Both the position numbers and the translations under genes were made by a program. From Brucella thiophenivorans (lineage in GTDB: Bacteria; Pseudomonadota; Alphaproteobacteria; Rhizobiales; Rhizobiaceae), in the NCBI RefSeq assembly GCF_002252445.1, contig NZ_NNRJ01000015.1, positions 372,001 to 436,000 on the forward strand: a stretch of 64,000 bases of DNA, written 5' to 3'. The notes beneath the pieces are model-generated. The model had not been told where the DNA came from, searched no databases, and saw only the letters and a list, made by a program, of their open reading frames with translations. Shown here piece after piece: positions 27,150-35,664 of this stretch. Positions within the stretch are counted from its first letter, which is position 1; each line of letters starts with the position of its first letter.

Positions 27150-27368
27150 TTACTTGAAGCGGTAGGTAATACGACCCTTGGTCAGGTCATATGGGGTCAT
27201 TTCGACCAGAACCTTATCGCCTGCGAGAACACGGATGCGGTTTTTGCGCATACGGCCAGCAGTGTGAGCAATGATTTCATGTTCGTTTTCGAGCTTAACG
27301 CGGAACATTGCATTTGGCAGCAGTTCCGTAACAACACCCGGAAACTCTAGGACTTCTTCTTTCGCCAT
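27150..27368 (-). CDS. infA: Translation initiation factor IF-1
   Basis: 72 residues, the standard bacterial length: the S1/OB-fold sequence [45 protein letters not shown] and [20 protein letters not shown]. It assists IF-2 and IF-3 at the ribosomal A site. A 123-base gap separates it from the phosphatase gene, so it may have its own promoter. Confidence 0.97.
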   Translation of the reverse strand: MAKEEVLEFPGVVTELLPNAMFRVKLENEHEIIAHTAGRMRKNRIRVLAGDKVLVEMTPYDLTKGRITYRFK

Positions 27369-27491
27369 GCGATACCTTTAACTTTCTTTGACAGATTGGC
27401 CCAAAACCGGGCCGCAGCTTTAAATTTGGCCGGAACCTATATGATTAGACTGCATTTGTGAACAACCGAATTGGATTAGGCTTGAGGGCTG

Positions 27492-27962
27492 TTAATTCGG
27501 GGCTAATCTCCGTGTGATTTGCCCTTTTAAGCGATCCCGCACATCACGATAAGCATTCATAATCTGCTCGCGACTTCCCGTTACAAGGGTCGGGTCAGGG
27601 GTCGGCCAATATTCCACATTCACCGAAAACCCGCGCATGCGTTCAAGCACTGTATGATGGGCCAGCGGGGTAAGTGTAATGATGAGATCGAAATAGCCGT
27701 CCGCTAGTTCTTCCAGCTCACGCGGTTGTCGGTTGTCGAGCGATAGGCCTTCCTCAACCAGAACTGCATCTACAAACGGGTCACGCTCCCCGCGCTGAAC
27801 ACCCGCAGATGCAATATACATATTGGATGGAAGCAGCTTTCTTGCAAGCAATTCGGCAATTGGCGAGCGAATGGAGTTTTTACCGCAAACAAAAAGTATA
27901 GAACTTGGGCTTTTGACGGCCTCACTCTCATTGGTTTGGGCAATCGCATCCTGTGCGCTCAT
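27492..27962 (-). CDS. Low-molecular-weight protein tyrosine phosphatase family protein
   Basis: 156 residues. ILFVCGKNSIRSPIAE carries the CX5R phosphate loop near residue 26, and YWPTPDPT carries the general acid Asp. It could be a tyrosine phosphatase or an arsenate-reductase-like enzyme; the sequence does not decide. It follows the UPF0262 gene by six bases and precedes infA, a typical rhizobial order, so it is probably co-transcribed with hisD. Confidence 0.88.
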   Translation of the reverse strand: MSAQDAIAQTNESEAVKSPSSILFVCGKNSIRSPIAELLARKLLPSNMYIASAGVQRGERDPFVDAVLVEEGLSLDNRQPRELEELADGYFDLIITLTPLAHHTVLERMRGFSVNVEYWPTPDPTLVTGSREQIMNAYRDVRDRLKGQITRRLAPN

Positions 27963-27968
27963 CTATGA

Positions 27969-28451
27969 TCAGCCCCGCCAGTGCAGCACGCAGACGAGCG
28001 TGAAAAGCCGCCGAGCGGTTGTAAAATCGACTTCAATTTTACCGTTCAGCCGTGTTTGCAAAACTTGTGAACCTTCATTGTGCAACCCGCGCCGACCCAT
28101 ATCGATGGCTTCAATCTTGCTTGGGGTCGCTGAGCGGATCGCTTCATAATAGCTTTCGCAAACCATGAAATAGTCGCGCACCACGCGACGAAGGGGAGTG
28201 AGCGACAAAATGTGAGTCGCAACAACGTCGCCGCTTTCCCGCATGATGGAAAAAATCAAACGTGATTCCATCAAAGAGAGTTTGAGCTTGTAAGGCCCAC
28301 CCATATCGTCCCCGACCGGGTGAAACGCATTTTCCTCAATGAGATCGAAAATTGCGACTGCGCGTTCATGCTCGACATCAGGCGTCGAGCGGCCGATGGA
28401 CTCATCAAGCTCGACGTCAATAAGGCGGGCATTAGGAACGCCAGCAGTCAT
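27969..28451 (-). CDS. UPF0262 family protein
   Basis: 160 residues, recognised by [29 protein letters not shown] and [20 protein letters not shown]. The family is confined to alphaproteobacteria and has no known function. No signal peptide or membrane segment is visible. It sits six bases after hisD and six before the phosphatase gene. Confidence 0.9.
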   Translation of the reverse strand: MTAGVPNARLIDVELDESIGRSTPDVEHERAVAIFDLIEENAFHPVGDDMGGPYKLKLSLMESRLIFSIMRESGDVVATHILSLTPLRRVVRDYFMVCESYYEAIRSATPSKIEAIDMGRRGLHNEGSQVLQTRLNGKIEVDFTTARRLFTLVCVLHWRG

Positions 28452-28457
28452 GGTGCC

Positions 28458-29750
28458 TCATAGATTAAGCCGAATGGCGACAGATTGTGCGTGAGCGTCG
28501 AGGCCTTCGGCACGGGCAATTTCGATCGCCGCTGGGCCGAGTGCACGCAATTGTTCCGGGCCGAGTTTGAGCAGCGACGTGCGCTTCATATAATCGAGCA
28601 CCGAGAGACCGGACGAGAATCGGGCCGAGCGAGCGGTCGGCAAAACGTGGTTACAGCCGCCGACATAATCCCCGATCACTTCCGGCGTATAAGCGCCAAT
28701 GAAGATGGAACCAGCATTGCGAATCTTGGGTAAAAGCGCGTCCGGATCGGCGGTTGCGATTTCGAGATGCTCTGCGGCGATGCGGTTGGCGAGCGGAATG
28801 GCGGCGTCAAAATCTTCAACCAGAATGATCGCGCCAAAATCGCGCCAGCTGGCGCTCGCCGTTTCTGCGCGCGGCAGGGTTTTGAGCTGACGTTCAACGG
28901 CTTCTTCAACAGCCTTTGCAAAAGGTGCGTCATTGGTCATGAGGATCGACTGCGCAGCCGTATCGTGTTCGGCCTGAGCCAGAATATCCGCAGCCAGCCA
29001 GTCCGGATTGTTGTCCTTATCGGCAATCACCAGCACTTCCGAAGGACCGGCAATCATATCAATGCCGACCGTGCCGAAAACGATGCGCTTGGCAGCGGCA
29101 ACATAGGCATTGCCGGGGCCGACGATCTTCGCGACCGGTTCGATGGTTTCAGTGCCATAGGCAAGTGCCGCAACAGCCTGTGCGCCACCAACCCGGTAGA
29201 TCTCCGTAACGCCCGCAAGGCGCGCTGCCACCAGAACCAGCGGGTTAAGCTTGCCATCTGGCGACGGCACCACCATGACAATCCGCTCAACGCCAGCGAC
29301 CTTGGCAGGCACCGCATTCATCAGCACCGAGCTTGGATAGCTTGCGGTGCCGCCCGGCACATAAAGGCCGACAGCCTCTATTGCCGTCCAGCGTGAACCG
29401 AGTTCAACGCCGAGCGCATCGGTGTAAAGATCATCTTTCGGCAACTGTCGCGCATGATGTTTTTCAATGCGCTCATGCGCGAGCTTGAGCGCTTCAATCG
29501 TCGAGGCAGGTGCCTCCTCAAAAGCCGCATCGATTTCCGCTTCGGTCACCCGAATACCGGTTTTGTTAAGATCGATGCGGTCAAAACGGAGCGAATATTC
29601 AATCAGTGCCGCATCGCCTTCTCGGCGCACACGATCAACGATTTCGCGGGCAGCGCGATCCACGTCTTCCGAGACTTCGCGCTTGCCGGTCAGGAAAGCT
29701 GCAAAATTCTGTTCAAAATCGGGGTCGGTTTGTCTGAGCGTCGTGACCAC
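28458..29750 (-). CDS. hisD: Histidinol dehydrogenase
   Basis: 430 residues, full length. Motifs include GLYVPGGTASYPSSVLMN near residue 127, GPGNAYVAAAKRIVFG near 210, IDMIAGPSEVLVIAD and the zinc/catalytic segment AEHLEI and YVGGCNHVLPT. It carries out the last two oxidations of histidine synthesis. The start is GTG (MVTTLRQTD). It lies 68 bases after the DUF2948 gene and is probably in one operon with it, UPF0262 and the phosphatase gene. Confidence 0.97.
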   Translation of the reverse strand: MVTTLRQTDPDFEQNFAAFLTGKREVSEDVDRAAREIVDRVRREGDAALIEYSLRFDRIDLNKTGIRVTEAEIDAAFEEAPASTIEALKLAHERIEKHHARQLPKDDLYTDALGVELGSRWTAIEAVGLYVPGGTASYPSSVLMNAVPAKVAGVERIVMVVPSPDGKLNPLVLVAARLAGVTEIYRVGGAQAVAALAYGTETIEPVAKIVGPGNAYVAAAKRIVFGTVGIDMIAGPSEVLVIADKDNNPDWLAADILAQAEHDTAAQSILMTNDAPFAKAVEEAVERQLKTLPRAETASASWRDFGAIILVEDFDAAIPLANRIAAEHLEIATADPDALLPKIRNAGSIFIGAYTPEVIGDYVGGCNHVLPTARSARFSSGLSVLDYMKRTSLLKLGPEQLRALGPAAIEIARAEGLDAHAQSVAIRLNL

Positions 29751-29818
29751 GCTGGTATTCCTTTAATTTTCAGTCTGGGCGGTGCCCGTCAAGTATGTGT
29801 AGCGGTTTTGAGCAGCAA

Positions 29819-30259
29819 TCAGGCTTCGTGTTTTGGCAACGAAGCTGTTTCCCAGGCAGGCCCCAGATCTGTCAGCTGTGCTTCAATGCATTCTACATCC
29901 AGACGGATAGCCGCATTTGCCGAGAAAGTCAGTTCCAATGTTCCGGCTGGTGCTTCGCCGGGAACAAAGCGGATGGCGAGCAGCGAAAGAACTTCTTCCG
30001 TCTTCTGCCGGTCGATGCCGCTGCCTTTGACTGCGGTGACGCGATTGAAATGCAAAGTGGTGCGGCGACGCTGATATTGCGGCTTGCGGAACAGTTTGGG
30101 CTTCGACTCTTCCCACGCGAAGCGATTGGCTGTGAGAACGAAGCGCTTATCTGCTGCCAGATATTGCAAGTCTGATACTTTCAAAACTGCATCTTGAAGA
30201 TGGGCGGATAAGACCTGCAAATCTTCTTCATCCAGTGCCACAAGCTTCAACATTTCCAT
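29819..30259 (-). CDS. DUF2948 family protein
   Basis: 146 residues: MLKLVALDEEDLQVLSAHLQDAVLKVSDL, RFVLTANRFAWEE, RRRTTLHFNRV and LTFSANAAIRLDVECIEAQLTDLG are typical of DUF2948. The protein is cytoplasmic and its function unknown; the gene is kept directly upstream of hisD in Rhizobiales. Either of two ATG codons, six bases apart (30259 or 30253), may be used. Confidence 0.88.
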   Translation of the reverse strand: MEMLKLVALDEEDLQVLSAHLQDAVLKVSDLQYLAADKRFVLTANRFAWEESKPKLFRKPQYQRRRTTLHFNRVTAVKGSGIDRQKTEEVLSLLAIRFVPGEAPAGTLELTFSANAAIRLDVECIEAQLTDLGPAWETASLPKHEA

Positions 30260-30323
30260 ATCTGTTATTGTTCCCTGCTATTTTCAGATGACGCGTCAGC
30301 AACTTTACATGCCAGAACAAAAA

Positions 30324-30351
30324 AATCGACAGGCTTTTCAGCCTGTTGATT
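30324..30351 (-). terminator. Hairpin downstream of murA (second)
   Basis: AATCGACAGGCT pairs with AGCCTGTTGATT (one mismatch-like G.T). On the minus strand the 3' arm is followed by TTTTT. It is the more distal of two hairpins after murA. Confidence 0.65.
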
Positions 30352-30370
30352 AATAAGTACGAAATGAAAG

Positions 30371-30404
30371 AAAAGCCGGAATGCGTTTGGCAAATCCGGC
30401 TTTT
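30371..30404 (-). terminator. murA terminator
   Basis: AAAAGCCGGA pairs exactly with TCCGGCTTTT over a 14-base loop, six bases after the murA stop on the minus strand; TTTTC ends it. Confidence 0.8.
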
Positions 30405-30409
30405 AGATT

Positions 30410-31702
30410 TTAACCGCTGATGCGCTCGACATTGGCTCCGCAACGCGAGAGCTTTTCTTCCAGACGCTCAAAACCGCGATCAAGGTGATAAACGCGATTA
30501 ACGATGGTTTCGCCTTCGGCAGCAAGGCCCGCGATGACCAACGAAACGGATGCACGCAGATCGGTTGCCATGACCTGCGCACCTTTGAGGCGCTCTACGC
30601 CTTCAACGGTTGCAGTCTGGCCGGACAGCGAAATCTTCGCACCAAGACGTGCCAGTTCCTGCACATGCATGAAGCGATTTTCGAAAATCGTTTCAGTGAT
30701 ATGCGATGTGCCTTTGGCCATCGTCATCAGGCCCATGAACTGTGCCTGAAGATCGGTTGGGAAACCGGGGAATGGATCGGTGGTAACATCAACCGGGTGA
30801 ATGCCGTGTCCATTACGAACAACACGCAGGCCGCTATTGGTTTCGGTGATTTCTGCACCGGCCTGACGCAGCGTGTCGAGTGCTGCGGTCAACTGGCTTG
30901 CTTCCGCACCTTCGAGCAGAACATCGCCGCCGGTCATCGCAACAACCATCGCATAAGTGCCGGTTTCGATACGGTCAGGGATAACGCGAACGCGTGCGCC
31001 TGAGAGACTTGTCACACCCTGAATATGGATTGTATCGGTGCCCGCACCGGTGATTTTTGCACCCATGGCGTTCAGGCAGTCGGCAAGATTGACCACTTCC
31101 GGTTCGCGCGCTGGGTTCTCGATAATGGTTTCGCCATTGGCAAGCACCGCTGCCATCAGCATCACATGCGTGGCGCCAACCGAAACTTTCGGGAAGCGAT
31201 AGCGCGTGCCGACGAGACCGCCTTTAGGTGCGCGTGCTTTGGCATAGCCGTTTTCAATGTCGATCTGGGCGCCAAGTGCCTGAAGGCACTCAAGCAGCAA
31301 ATCAACCGGACGCGTGCCGATTGCGCAGCCGCCTGGCAGCGATACGGTGGCTTCACCCATACGCGCCAGAAGCGGTCCTATCACCCAGAAGCTCGCGCGC
31401 ATCTTGGAAACCAGCTCATACGGAGCAACGGTATCGACAATCGTACGGGCCGTGAAATGAATGGTGCGCGAATAAGCACCATTCTGATGTTCCCGGCGGC
31501 CATTCACTGAATAATCAACGCCGTGATTACCCAAAATACGGATCAACTGCTCAACATCGGCGAGATGCGGCACGTTTTCCAGCGTCAGCGTATCGTCGGT
31601 GAGAAGCGAGGCAATCATCAAAGGCAGCGCTGCATTTTTCGCGCCTGAGATAGGAATAACGCCGTTTAGCTTGTTGCCGCCGACGATTTTGATGCGATCC
31701 AT
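30410..31702 (-). CDS. murA: UDP-N-acetylglucosamine 1-carboxyvinyltransferase
   Basis: 430 residues. [29 protein letters not shown] is the N-terminus, including the conserved Lys-Asn pair; [16 protein letters not shown] carries the catalytic Cys that fosfomycin modifies; [13 protein letters not shown] carries the conserved Asp. It catalyses the first committed step of peptidoglycan synthesis in the cytoplasm. The ATG at 31702 gives the usual length; the longer reading frame (to 31786) has no support. Confidence 0.97.
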   Translation of the reverse strand: MDRIKIVGGNKLNGVIPISGAKNAALPLMIASLLTDDTLTLENVPHLADVEQLIRILGNHGVDYSVNGRREHQNGAYSRTIHFTARTIVDTVAPYELVSKMRASFWVIGPLLARMGEATVSLPGGCAIGTRPVDLLLECLQALGAQIDIENGYAKARAPKGGLVGTRYRFPKVSVGATHVMLMAAVLANGETIIENPAREPEVVNLADCLNAMGAKITGAGTDTIHIQGVTSLSGARVRVIPDRIETGTYAMVVAMTGGDVLLEGAEASQLTAALDTLRQAGAEITETNSGLRVVRNGHGIHPVDVTTDPFPGFPTDLQAQFMGLMTMAKGTSHITETIFENRFMHVQELARLGAKISLSGQTATVEGVERLKGAQVMATDLRASVSLVIAGLAAEGETIVNRVYHLDRGFERLEEKLSRCGANVERISG

Positions 31703-31974
31703 ACTTGTTTCACCTTCTGGGCCGAAGCCATTGCCCGGTATTCGAGTTTTGCAAATTCCGCGGCCTTGATGCCTGCGACGTTGCATTATGAAATGACTGT
31801 CCTTGCGGCGAAATTACGTCGATCACGAATCATAGTCGTTCAACAACGCCATCAAGAATTGAACTGTGCTTTTAACGCAGCCGCTCCTTATCTTCAAGGA
31901 AGGCTTTGCAACATGCTTATCTGCTTAAAAAGCCTTATGAAACACGTAGGACGCGCTCCCAAAATCCCTTACTT

Positions 31975-32154
31975 TTAATCATTTTTCTCTTTGCCGGCTG
32001 TGATCCCGTCATCGCGTTCATCGGCATCGCCTGCACGTCGTGAGCGCGACTGCACTTTGCGCCGCATGAGATTCGCACGCAATTGTTCTGCACGCCGCTT
32101 TTCACGAGGATCGGGCTGGTTCTGTTTGTCGTTTTCGATCGTTTTTTCGCTCAT
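31975..32154 (-). CDS. Small highly charged conserved-looking protein (59 aa)
   Basis: A 59-residue open frame starting ATG at 32154 (MSEKTIENDKQNQPDPREKR) and ending TAA at 31975. Over half of the residues are charged; RAEQLRANLMRRKVQSRSRR is a basic amphipathic stretch, with acidic tails on both sides. I recall similar short proteins in Brucella and Ochrobactrum annotated only as hypothetical. No domain recognised. It is isolated, leftward, between murA and tRNA-Thr. Confidence 0.65.
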   Translation of the reverse strand: MSEKTIENDKQNQPDPREKRRAEQLRANLMRRKVQSRSRRAGDADERDDGITAGKEKND

Positions 32155-32301
32155 GACTTCTTTGTACTACGGTAAAAAGCCCACGAAAAGCGGGTTTCGT
32201 CTTGTATGTCCAATGATTTCCACATTAAGTGAAAAGAAATGCAATTGCTTGCTTGCGGTTTGCGTAATGATGTGGCAGAAGTCCGCCGCGTTCAAGAGAA
32301 T

Positions 32302-32376
32302 GCTGCGGTAGCTCAGTGGTAGAGCACTCCATTGGTAATGGAGAGGTCGAGAGTTCAATCCTCTCTCGCAGCACCA
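32302..32376 (+). tRNA. tRNA-Thr (GGT)
   Basis: A complete cloverleaf: acceptor GCTGCGG/TCGCAGC (one G.T), D-arm TAGCTCAGTGGTAGAGC, anticodon GGT within TTGGTAA flanked by CTCCA/TGGAG, T-arm GAGAGTTCAATCCTCTC, discriminator A and encoded CCA. It forms the left border of the apparently foreign segment to 34825. Confidence 0.97.
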
Positions 32377-32454
32377 TTCTATCTTCTTGAATTGGTGGAA
32401 ATTCCTGAAAAATAAAGACTTTTGACGGCCTGCTGGTAAACAGAGGTGGTCCAC

Positions 32455-32739
32455 ATGAATTTTTATGCTTTTTCTTTAAAAGTACCTAAAGACTGGAACC
32501 TATTATTTCCAGGCAACTCGCTCTCGTTGATTTTGAAAGAGAAGGCTAGGGGCAAGATTGTCGTTTGGTCGGTCAACGAGAAACCCAAATCCAAAACGAT
32601 AGGGGGGGCGTGGTTAGCCTCTCCGGCTACGAAAAATCTGCACAAACTAAGGTCTGTAATAGGGGAGCCGACGCTGCTTTATCAAATTTCTGGTAAGCTG
32701 GAGTTGTTGCCACCGGCTATTAATGGCCGGTGGCCGTGA
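32455..32739 (+). CDS. Hypothetical small protein next to tRNA-Thr
   Basis: 94 residues from ATG 32455 (MNFYAFSLKVPKDWNLL), with an AGAGGTGG ribosome site seven bases upstream. I recognise no family. The protein is basic, with short hydrophobic strands (LSLILKEKARGKIVVWSV) that suggest a beta-rich fold. Base and codon use look more AT-rich than the neighbours. It begins 78 bases after tRNA-Thr, a usual entry point for integrating elements. A hairpin covers its last codons. Confidence 0.45.
   Translation: MNFYAFSLKVPKDWNLLFPGNSLSLILKEKARGKIVVWSVNEKPKSKTIGGAWLASPATKNLHKLRSVIGEPTLLYQISGKLELLPPAINGRWP
32710..32733. terminator. Hairpin between the two small genes
   Basis: CCACCGGC pairs exactly with GCCGGTGG over eight bases, at the converging ends of the genes at 32455 and 32744. 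It has no T-run, so a weak terminator at most. Confidence 0.4.
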
Positions 32740-32743
32740 TTTA

Positions 32744-32830
32744 TCAGCGGCGTCTGAGAATGAGAAAGTAAATCAGGATAACTGCGACAAGTGGGACGCC
32801 AAAAAGCCACATAACACCAGCTGTAAGCAT
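32744..32830 (-). CDS. 28-residue single-pass membrane protein
   Basis: An ATG at 32830 with AAGGAG seven bases upstream opens a 28-residue frame, MLTAGVMWLFGVPLVAVILI then YFLILRRR. It is one hydrophobic helix followed by three arginines, the layout of a small inner-membrane protein with its C-terminus in the cytoplasm. It could be a regulatory small protein or a type I toxin-like peptide; no antisense RNA was identified. The 265 bases between it and the next gene (32831-33095) show no further gene. Confidence 0.6.
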   Translation of the reverse strand: MLTAGVMWLFGVPLVAVILIYFLILRRR

Positions 32831-33095
32831 AATGATCTCCTTGTTAATCAATAACAAAACGGGCTCTATGCTGTTTTGTTCCGCAGGTTGAGATCATTTT
32901 GAATGCCAGGCAGAGTTTTCAATCGTTATGACAACTGATGAAAATCCAAAATTCAATGAAGCTGGCGGGCCGAAGCCGAAAAAACTCAGAACTACACCTA
33001 CGCTATAGCCCTCTATTAAGGCGTGATGCAAAGGATAAGCGGGGGGCGAGATGCGACCTTGCATTTTCGCGAGGGTCAAAGCCCCCAGCTTGTCT

Positions 33096-34106
33096 TTACG
33101 AAGGACGTTGCAGCAAAAATTCCTCCAGTTTCGCGAGCGTTGAACTCAACCCGACGAGATGATCCTCTTGTGCGATGCCTTCCGGCACATCCCGCGCAAT
33201 GATCGAGACTTCAGTCGCATCGCCGACGGGACGTAGATGCGTCGTCATCATCATCGTCCCGGAATACGCGGGATCGTCGGATTGAAAAGCAATAGCCTCG
33301 GTCACTTCGCGATGCGGATCGAGGCGGACGAAGCGACTTTCGAATATATCCGAGCCGTCACCGGACTTACCCGGCTGGTCGAGATTGTCATAGCGAAGCG
33401 CCATGCGAAACCGCCCGCCTTCGCGGCGATCTAGTTCCAGCACCTCCGCCGCCATGCCGTCCGGCGCCCGCCACAATACCATAGCTTCGGGATGGACGAG
33501 GGCGGCATAGACCACATCGGCCGGAGCCTCGACAAGGCGAAGAGCGCTGTCCACTCTGTCGGGACGTGCATCGTAGCGGGCAAAGATGCCGCCCGTCTTC
33601 AACGTGCGGGCTTCCAGCAGTTTCAGATTCTGGCCTCTGCCCGACTTGAACAGCGGCGAGCCACGGCCAAGGGTCAACGGGGCCAGACAGATTCGGCATT
33701 CGTCCACCAGACCGTGCATCAGCAGCGTGTCCAGCAGGTCGGCGCTGCCAAACACATAGATGTTCTTGCCGGCCGTCGCCTTCTCTCGCCGCACGAAACT
33801 TACGACATCGGTATCCATGACCGCTGCATTGCGCCATGTCGTCTCTTCCACGCGGCGCGATGCGACCCGCTTGGGCATGCCGTTCATGGCTTCGGCTATG
33901 GCGCCGCTGGCCCTTTCCCAGTGGTCCTTCATGCCGTCATAGGTCTTTCGACCGAAAAGAAGCATGTCCATGTCTGCGAGCTGATCGAGCGAGATGGCTT
34001 CGAGCTCGTCCCCCCACACCGACTGATGGAAATCGAGATCCCAAGGTCGCGAACCTTGGAAGTGACCGTCGAGGCTCATCAGGTTCCAGGCAATCAGCTT
34101 GCGCAT
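33096..34106 (-). CDS. Fusion of a RibD-C/dihydrofolate-reductase-like domain with an SRPBCC (AHSA1-like) domain
   Basis: 336 residues with two domains. Residues 1-180 (MRKLIAWNLMSLDGHFQGS, MLLFGRKTYDGM, IYVFGSADLLDTLLMHGLVDE) are the RibD-C reductase fold found in many YyaP/YwjB-like proteins. Residues about 185-336 (RLVEAPADVVYAALVHPEAM, GGRFRMAL, TMMMTTHLRPVGDATEVSI) are a START-like SRPBCC domain that binds hydrophobic ligands. Both families also exist alone. The gene is divergent from an HxlR regulator across a short palindromic spacer and looks GC-richer than its surroundings, which suggests transfer. Substrate unknown. Confidence 0.87.
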   Translation of the reverse strand: MRKLIAWNLMSLDGHFQGSRPWDLDFHQSVWGDELEAISLDQLADMDMLLFGRKTYDGMKDHWERASGAIAEAMNGMPKRVASRRVEETTWRNAAVMDTDVVSFVRREKATAGKNIYVFGSADLLDTLLMHGLVDECRICLAPLTLGRGSPLFKSGRGQNLKLLEARTLKTGGIFARYDARPDRVDSALRLVEAPADVVYAALVHPEAMVLWRAPDGMAAEVLELDRREGGRFRMALRYDNLDQPGKSGDGSDIFESRFVRLDPHREVTEAIAFQSDDPAYSGTMMMTTHLRPVGDATEVSIIARDVPEGIAQEDHLVGLSSTLAKLEEFLLQRPS

Positions 34107-34123
34107 TCCATCCTCCGACTGGC

Positions 34124-34169
34124 TGCATATTGCAACTGGGAGCCTGACTTAACTGATTGCATAATGCAA
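34124..34169. promoter_or_regulatory. Two TTGCA-N3-TGCA palindromes between the fusion gene and the HxlR gene
   Basis: TGCATATTGCAA (34124-34135) and TTGCATAATGCAA (34157-34169) share the pattern TTGCA-N3-TGCA when read on suitable strands. They lie in the divergent control region, about three helical turns apart, as expected for an HxlR dimer acting on both promoters. The second overlaps an alternative start codon of the HxlR gene. Confidence 0.6.
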
Positions 34170-34190
34170 GCAAACGATAAAGGCATGCGA

Positions 34191-34694
34191 ATGCGCGAAC
34201 AGAAGTCAGGCTGTCCCATCAACCAGGCGATGGAGGTCGTCGGCGACCGGTGGAGCCTCATCATCCTGCGCGACATGATGTTCGGCGGACATCGGCACTA
34301 CCGGGCCCTGCTGGAAAACTCGCTCGAAGGGATCGCCTCCAACATTCTTGCCGCCCGCCTCAGGCGGCTGGTCGAACTGAGGCTGGTGACGCGCAACGAC
34401 GATGGTCACCACAAGCAGAAGGTTCGTTACAGCATGACGGAGAAGGCCATTGAACTCCTTCCCGTCGTGGTGGCGGTCGGCGCTTGGGGCCGGAAATTCT
34501 GCCAGACGACGCCTGAACTGGCCATTCGTGCCCGGCTTTTGGAAGAAGGTGGCCCGGAGATGTGGGCAGCCTTCATGGATGAACTCCGGGATGTCCATTT
34601 GGGTCAGGAAAGACAGGGAGAGACGACGGCCGTCATTGCCGCATTGACCGATGCCTATAAGGCGACTGTCGAGAAAAGCAGCCACCCCGGCTGA
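34191..34694 (+). CDS. HxlR family transcriptional regulator
   Basis: 167 residues with the HxlR winged helix: SGCPINQAMEVVGDRWSLIILRDMMFG, LRRLVELRLVTRND and KVRYSMTEKAIELLPVV. The N-terminal Cys is the one that serves as redox sensor in some members. Start codons at 34164, 34185 and 34191 are all in frame; 34191 is chosen because AAAGG lies seven bases before it and because 34164 falls inside a palindrome. It probably controls the divergent fusion gene. Confidence 0.88.
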   Translation: MREQKSGCPINQAMEVVGDRWSLIILRDMMFGGHRHYRALLENSLEGIASNILAARLRRLVELRLVTRNDDGHHKQKVRYSMTEKAIELLPVVVAVGAWGRKFCQTTPELAIRARLLEEGGPEMWAAFMDELRDVHLGQERQGETTAVIAALTDAYKATVEKSSHPG

Positions 34695-34825
34695 AGCCCT
34701 CTGAACGTCACCCTCAGCGCTCATCCGCATCGGGGTATAGCGTAGAATCGGCGGCTTATTATCTCATCCGGTGGGATGCGGTGATCGGCGGCAGTATCGC
34801 GGTATAGAGGGCAACCGGCGGTGTT

Positions 34826-34915
34826 TGGCGGAGAGAGCGGGATTCGAACCCGCGATACGGTTCCCCGTATACACACTTTCCAGGCGTGCGCCTTCAACCA
34901 CTCGGCCACCTCTCC
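34826..34915 (-). tRNA. tRNA-Ser (GGA)
   Basis: A minus-strand class II tRNA: acceptor GGAGAGG/TCTCTCC (one G.T), D-arm GCCGAGTGGTTGAAGGC, anticodon GGA within CTGGAAA, a long variable arm (GTGTATACGGGGAACCGTATC), T-arm GCGGGTTCGAATCCCGC, discriminator G and encoded CCA. Confidence 0.97.
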
Positions 34916-35285
34916 GTCTGTTTTGCTGTCTTGAAATCCGTAAATACGGTAAGAACTCCTGCAAAGACGACACCGCTTAAATTCAGGCTTTGGTTAATTG
35001 CCAAAAGCAGATGCTGCGGCGGGCAATATAGCCAGAATACGCATATGTTCAACTGCTATTTGCCAGTTTTTGCGTTAAATTCCATTCGGCTGTGTGCAAA
35101 CCGTTAGAAATACATTAAGTCATTGTTTTTTAATGATATGTTTTTTCACGAAATTATATTCCAGCCGACATTATGTCCAAAATTGGGGCTATGATACCAT
35201 CCAGTGGGTAATCATGCAGAGATTGACTGACATAGAGCGTACAATTTTGCATGATGTTTTTGGATGAAATCGAAGGCAGAGAATC
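34916..35285. other. AT-rich intergenic region without a recognised gene
   Basis: 370 bases between tRNA-Ser and the small membrane protein gene. It should contain the leftward tRNA-Ser promoter and the rightward promoter of the 35286 gene. I see no convincing open frame, RNA structure or repeat here. Confidence 0.5.
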
Positions 35286-35609
35286 GTGTTCAGTTTTGTT
35301 TTTCGTTGTTTCTCGGTTGTGTTTTTGGCGCTGGCCGTCATTTTCGCTATTCTGGATGGTGCACGCTCAGTTGGAGCTTCAGAATTTGTCACGAAGCCAC
35401 TTCTGGATATTTGGGCGCGTGGCGCACCGGAGTCCTTGGGGGATGTAGAAACGTTCGCGACGCACTATATAGGGACGACAGCTTGGGACAGGGCCTTTGT
35501 TCCTATGCTTGAGCAACCGGGTTGGCTCGTGTTCGGCGTTCTCGCACTTCTGTTTTATCTGGCTGGTTATCGTCGCAAAAAGCCTTATGGCAGTTTTAGT
35601 GCGCGTTAG
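35286..35609 (+). CDS. Small membrane protein of unknown function
   Basis: 107 residues from a GTG start with GAAGG nine bases upstream. Residues 5-27 ([19 protein letters not shown]) form one membrane helix and residues about 79-94 ([16 protein letters not shown]) a second, with a soluble loop of about 50 residues between ([18 protein letters not shown]). The C-terminus is basic (RRKKPYG), which places both ends in the cytoplasm. Similar hypothetical proteins occur in Rhizobiales by my recollection. It precedes msrA by 55 bases. Confidence 0.7.
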   Translation: MFSFVFRCFSVVFLALAVIFAILDGARSVGASEFVTKPLLDIWARGAPESLGDVETFATHYIGTTAWDRAFVPMLEQPGWLVFGVLALLFYLAGYRRKKPYGSFSAR

Positions 35610-35664
35610 TTCCCTTGCTCAGTTGTGTGTGGCTCGCATATTTGTGCTCTTCAGGAGGTGTTCA

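Noticed and set aside
33492-34163. Upstream extension of the HxlR frame
   Set aside because: These 224 codons are antisense to the fusion gene; HxlR homology begins only after 34191.
34916-35285. Possible riboswitch or small gene between tRNA-Ser and the membrane protein gene
   Set aside because: No conserved fold, strong hairpin or frame with a ribosome site could be found.
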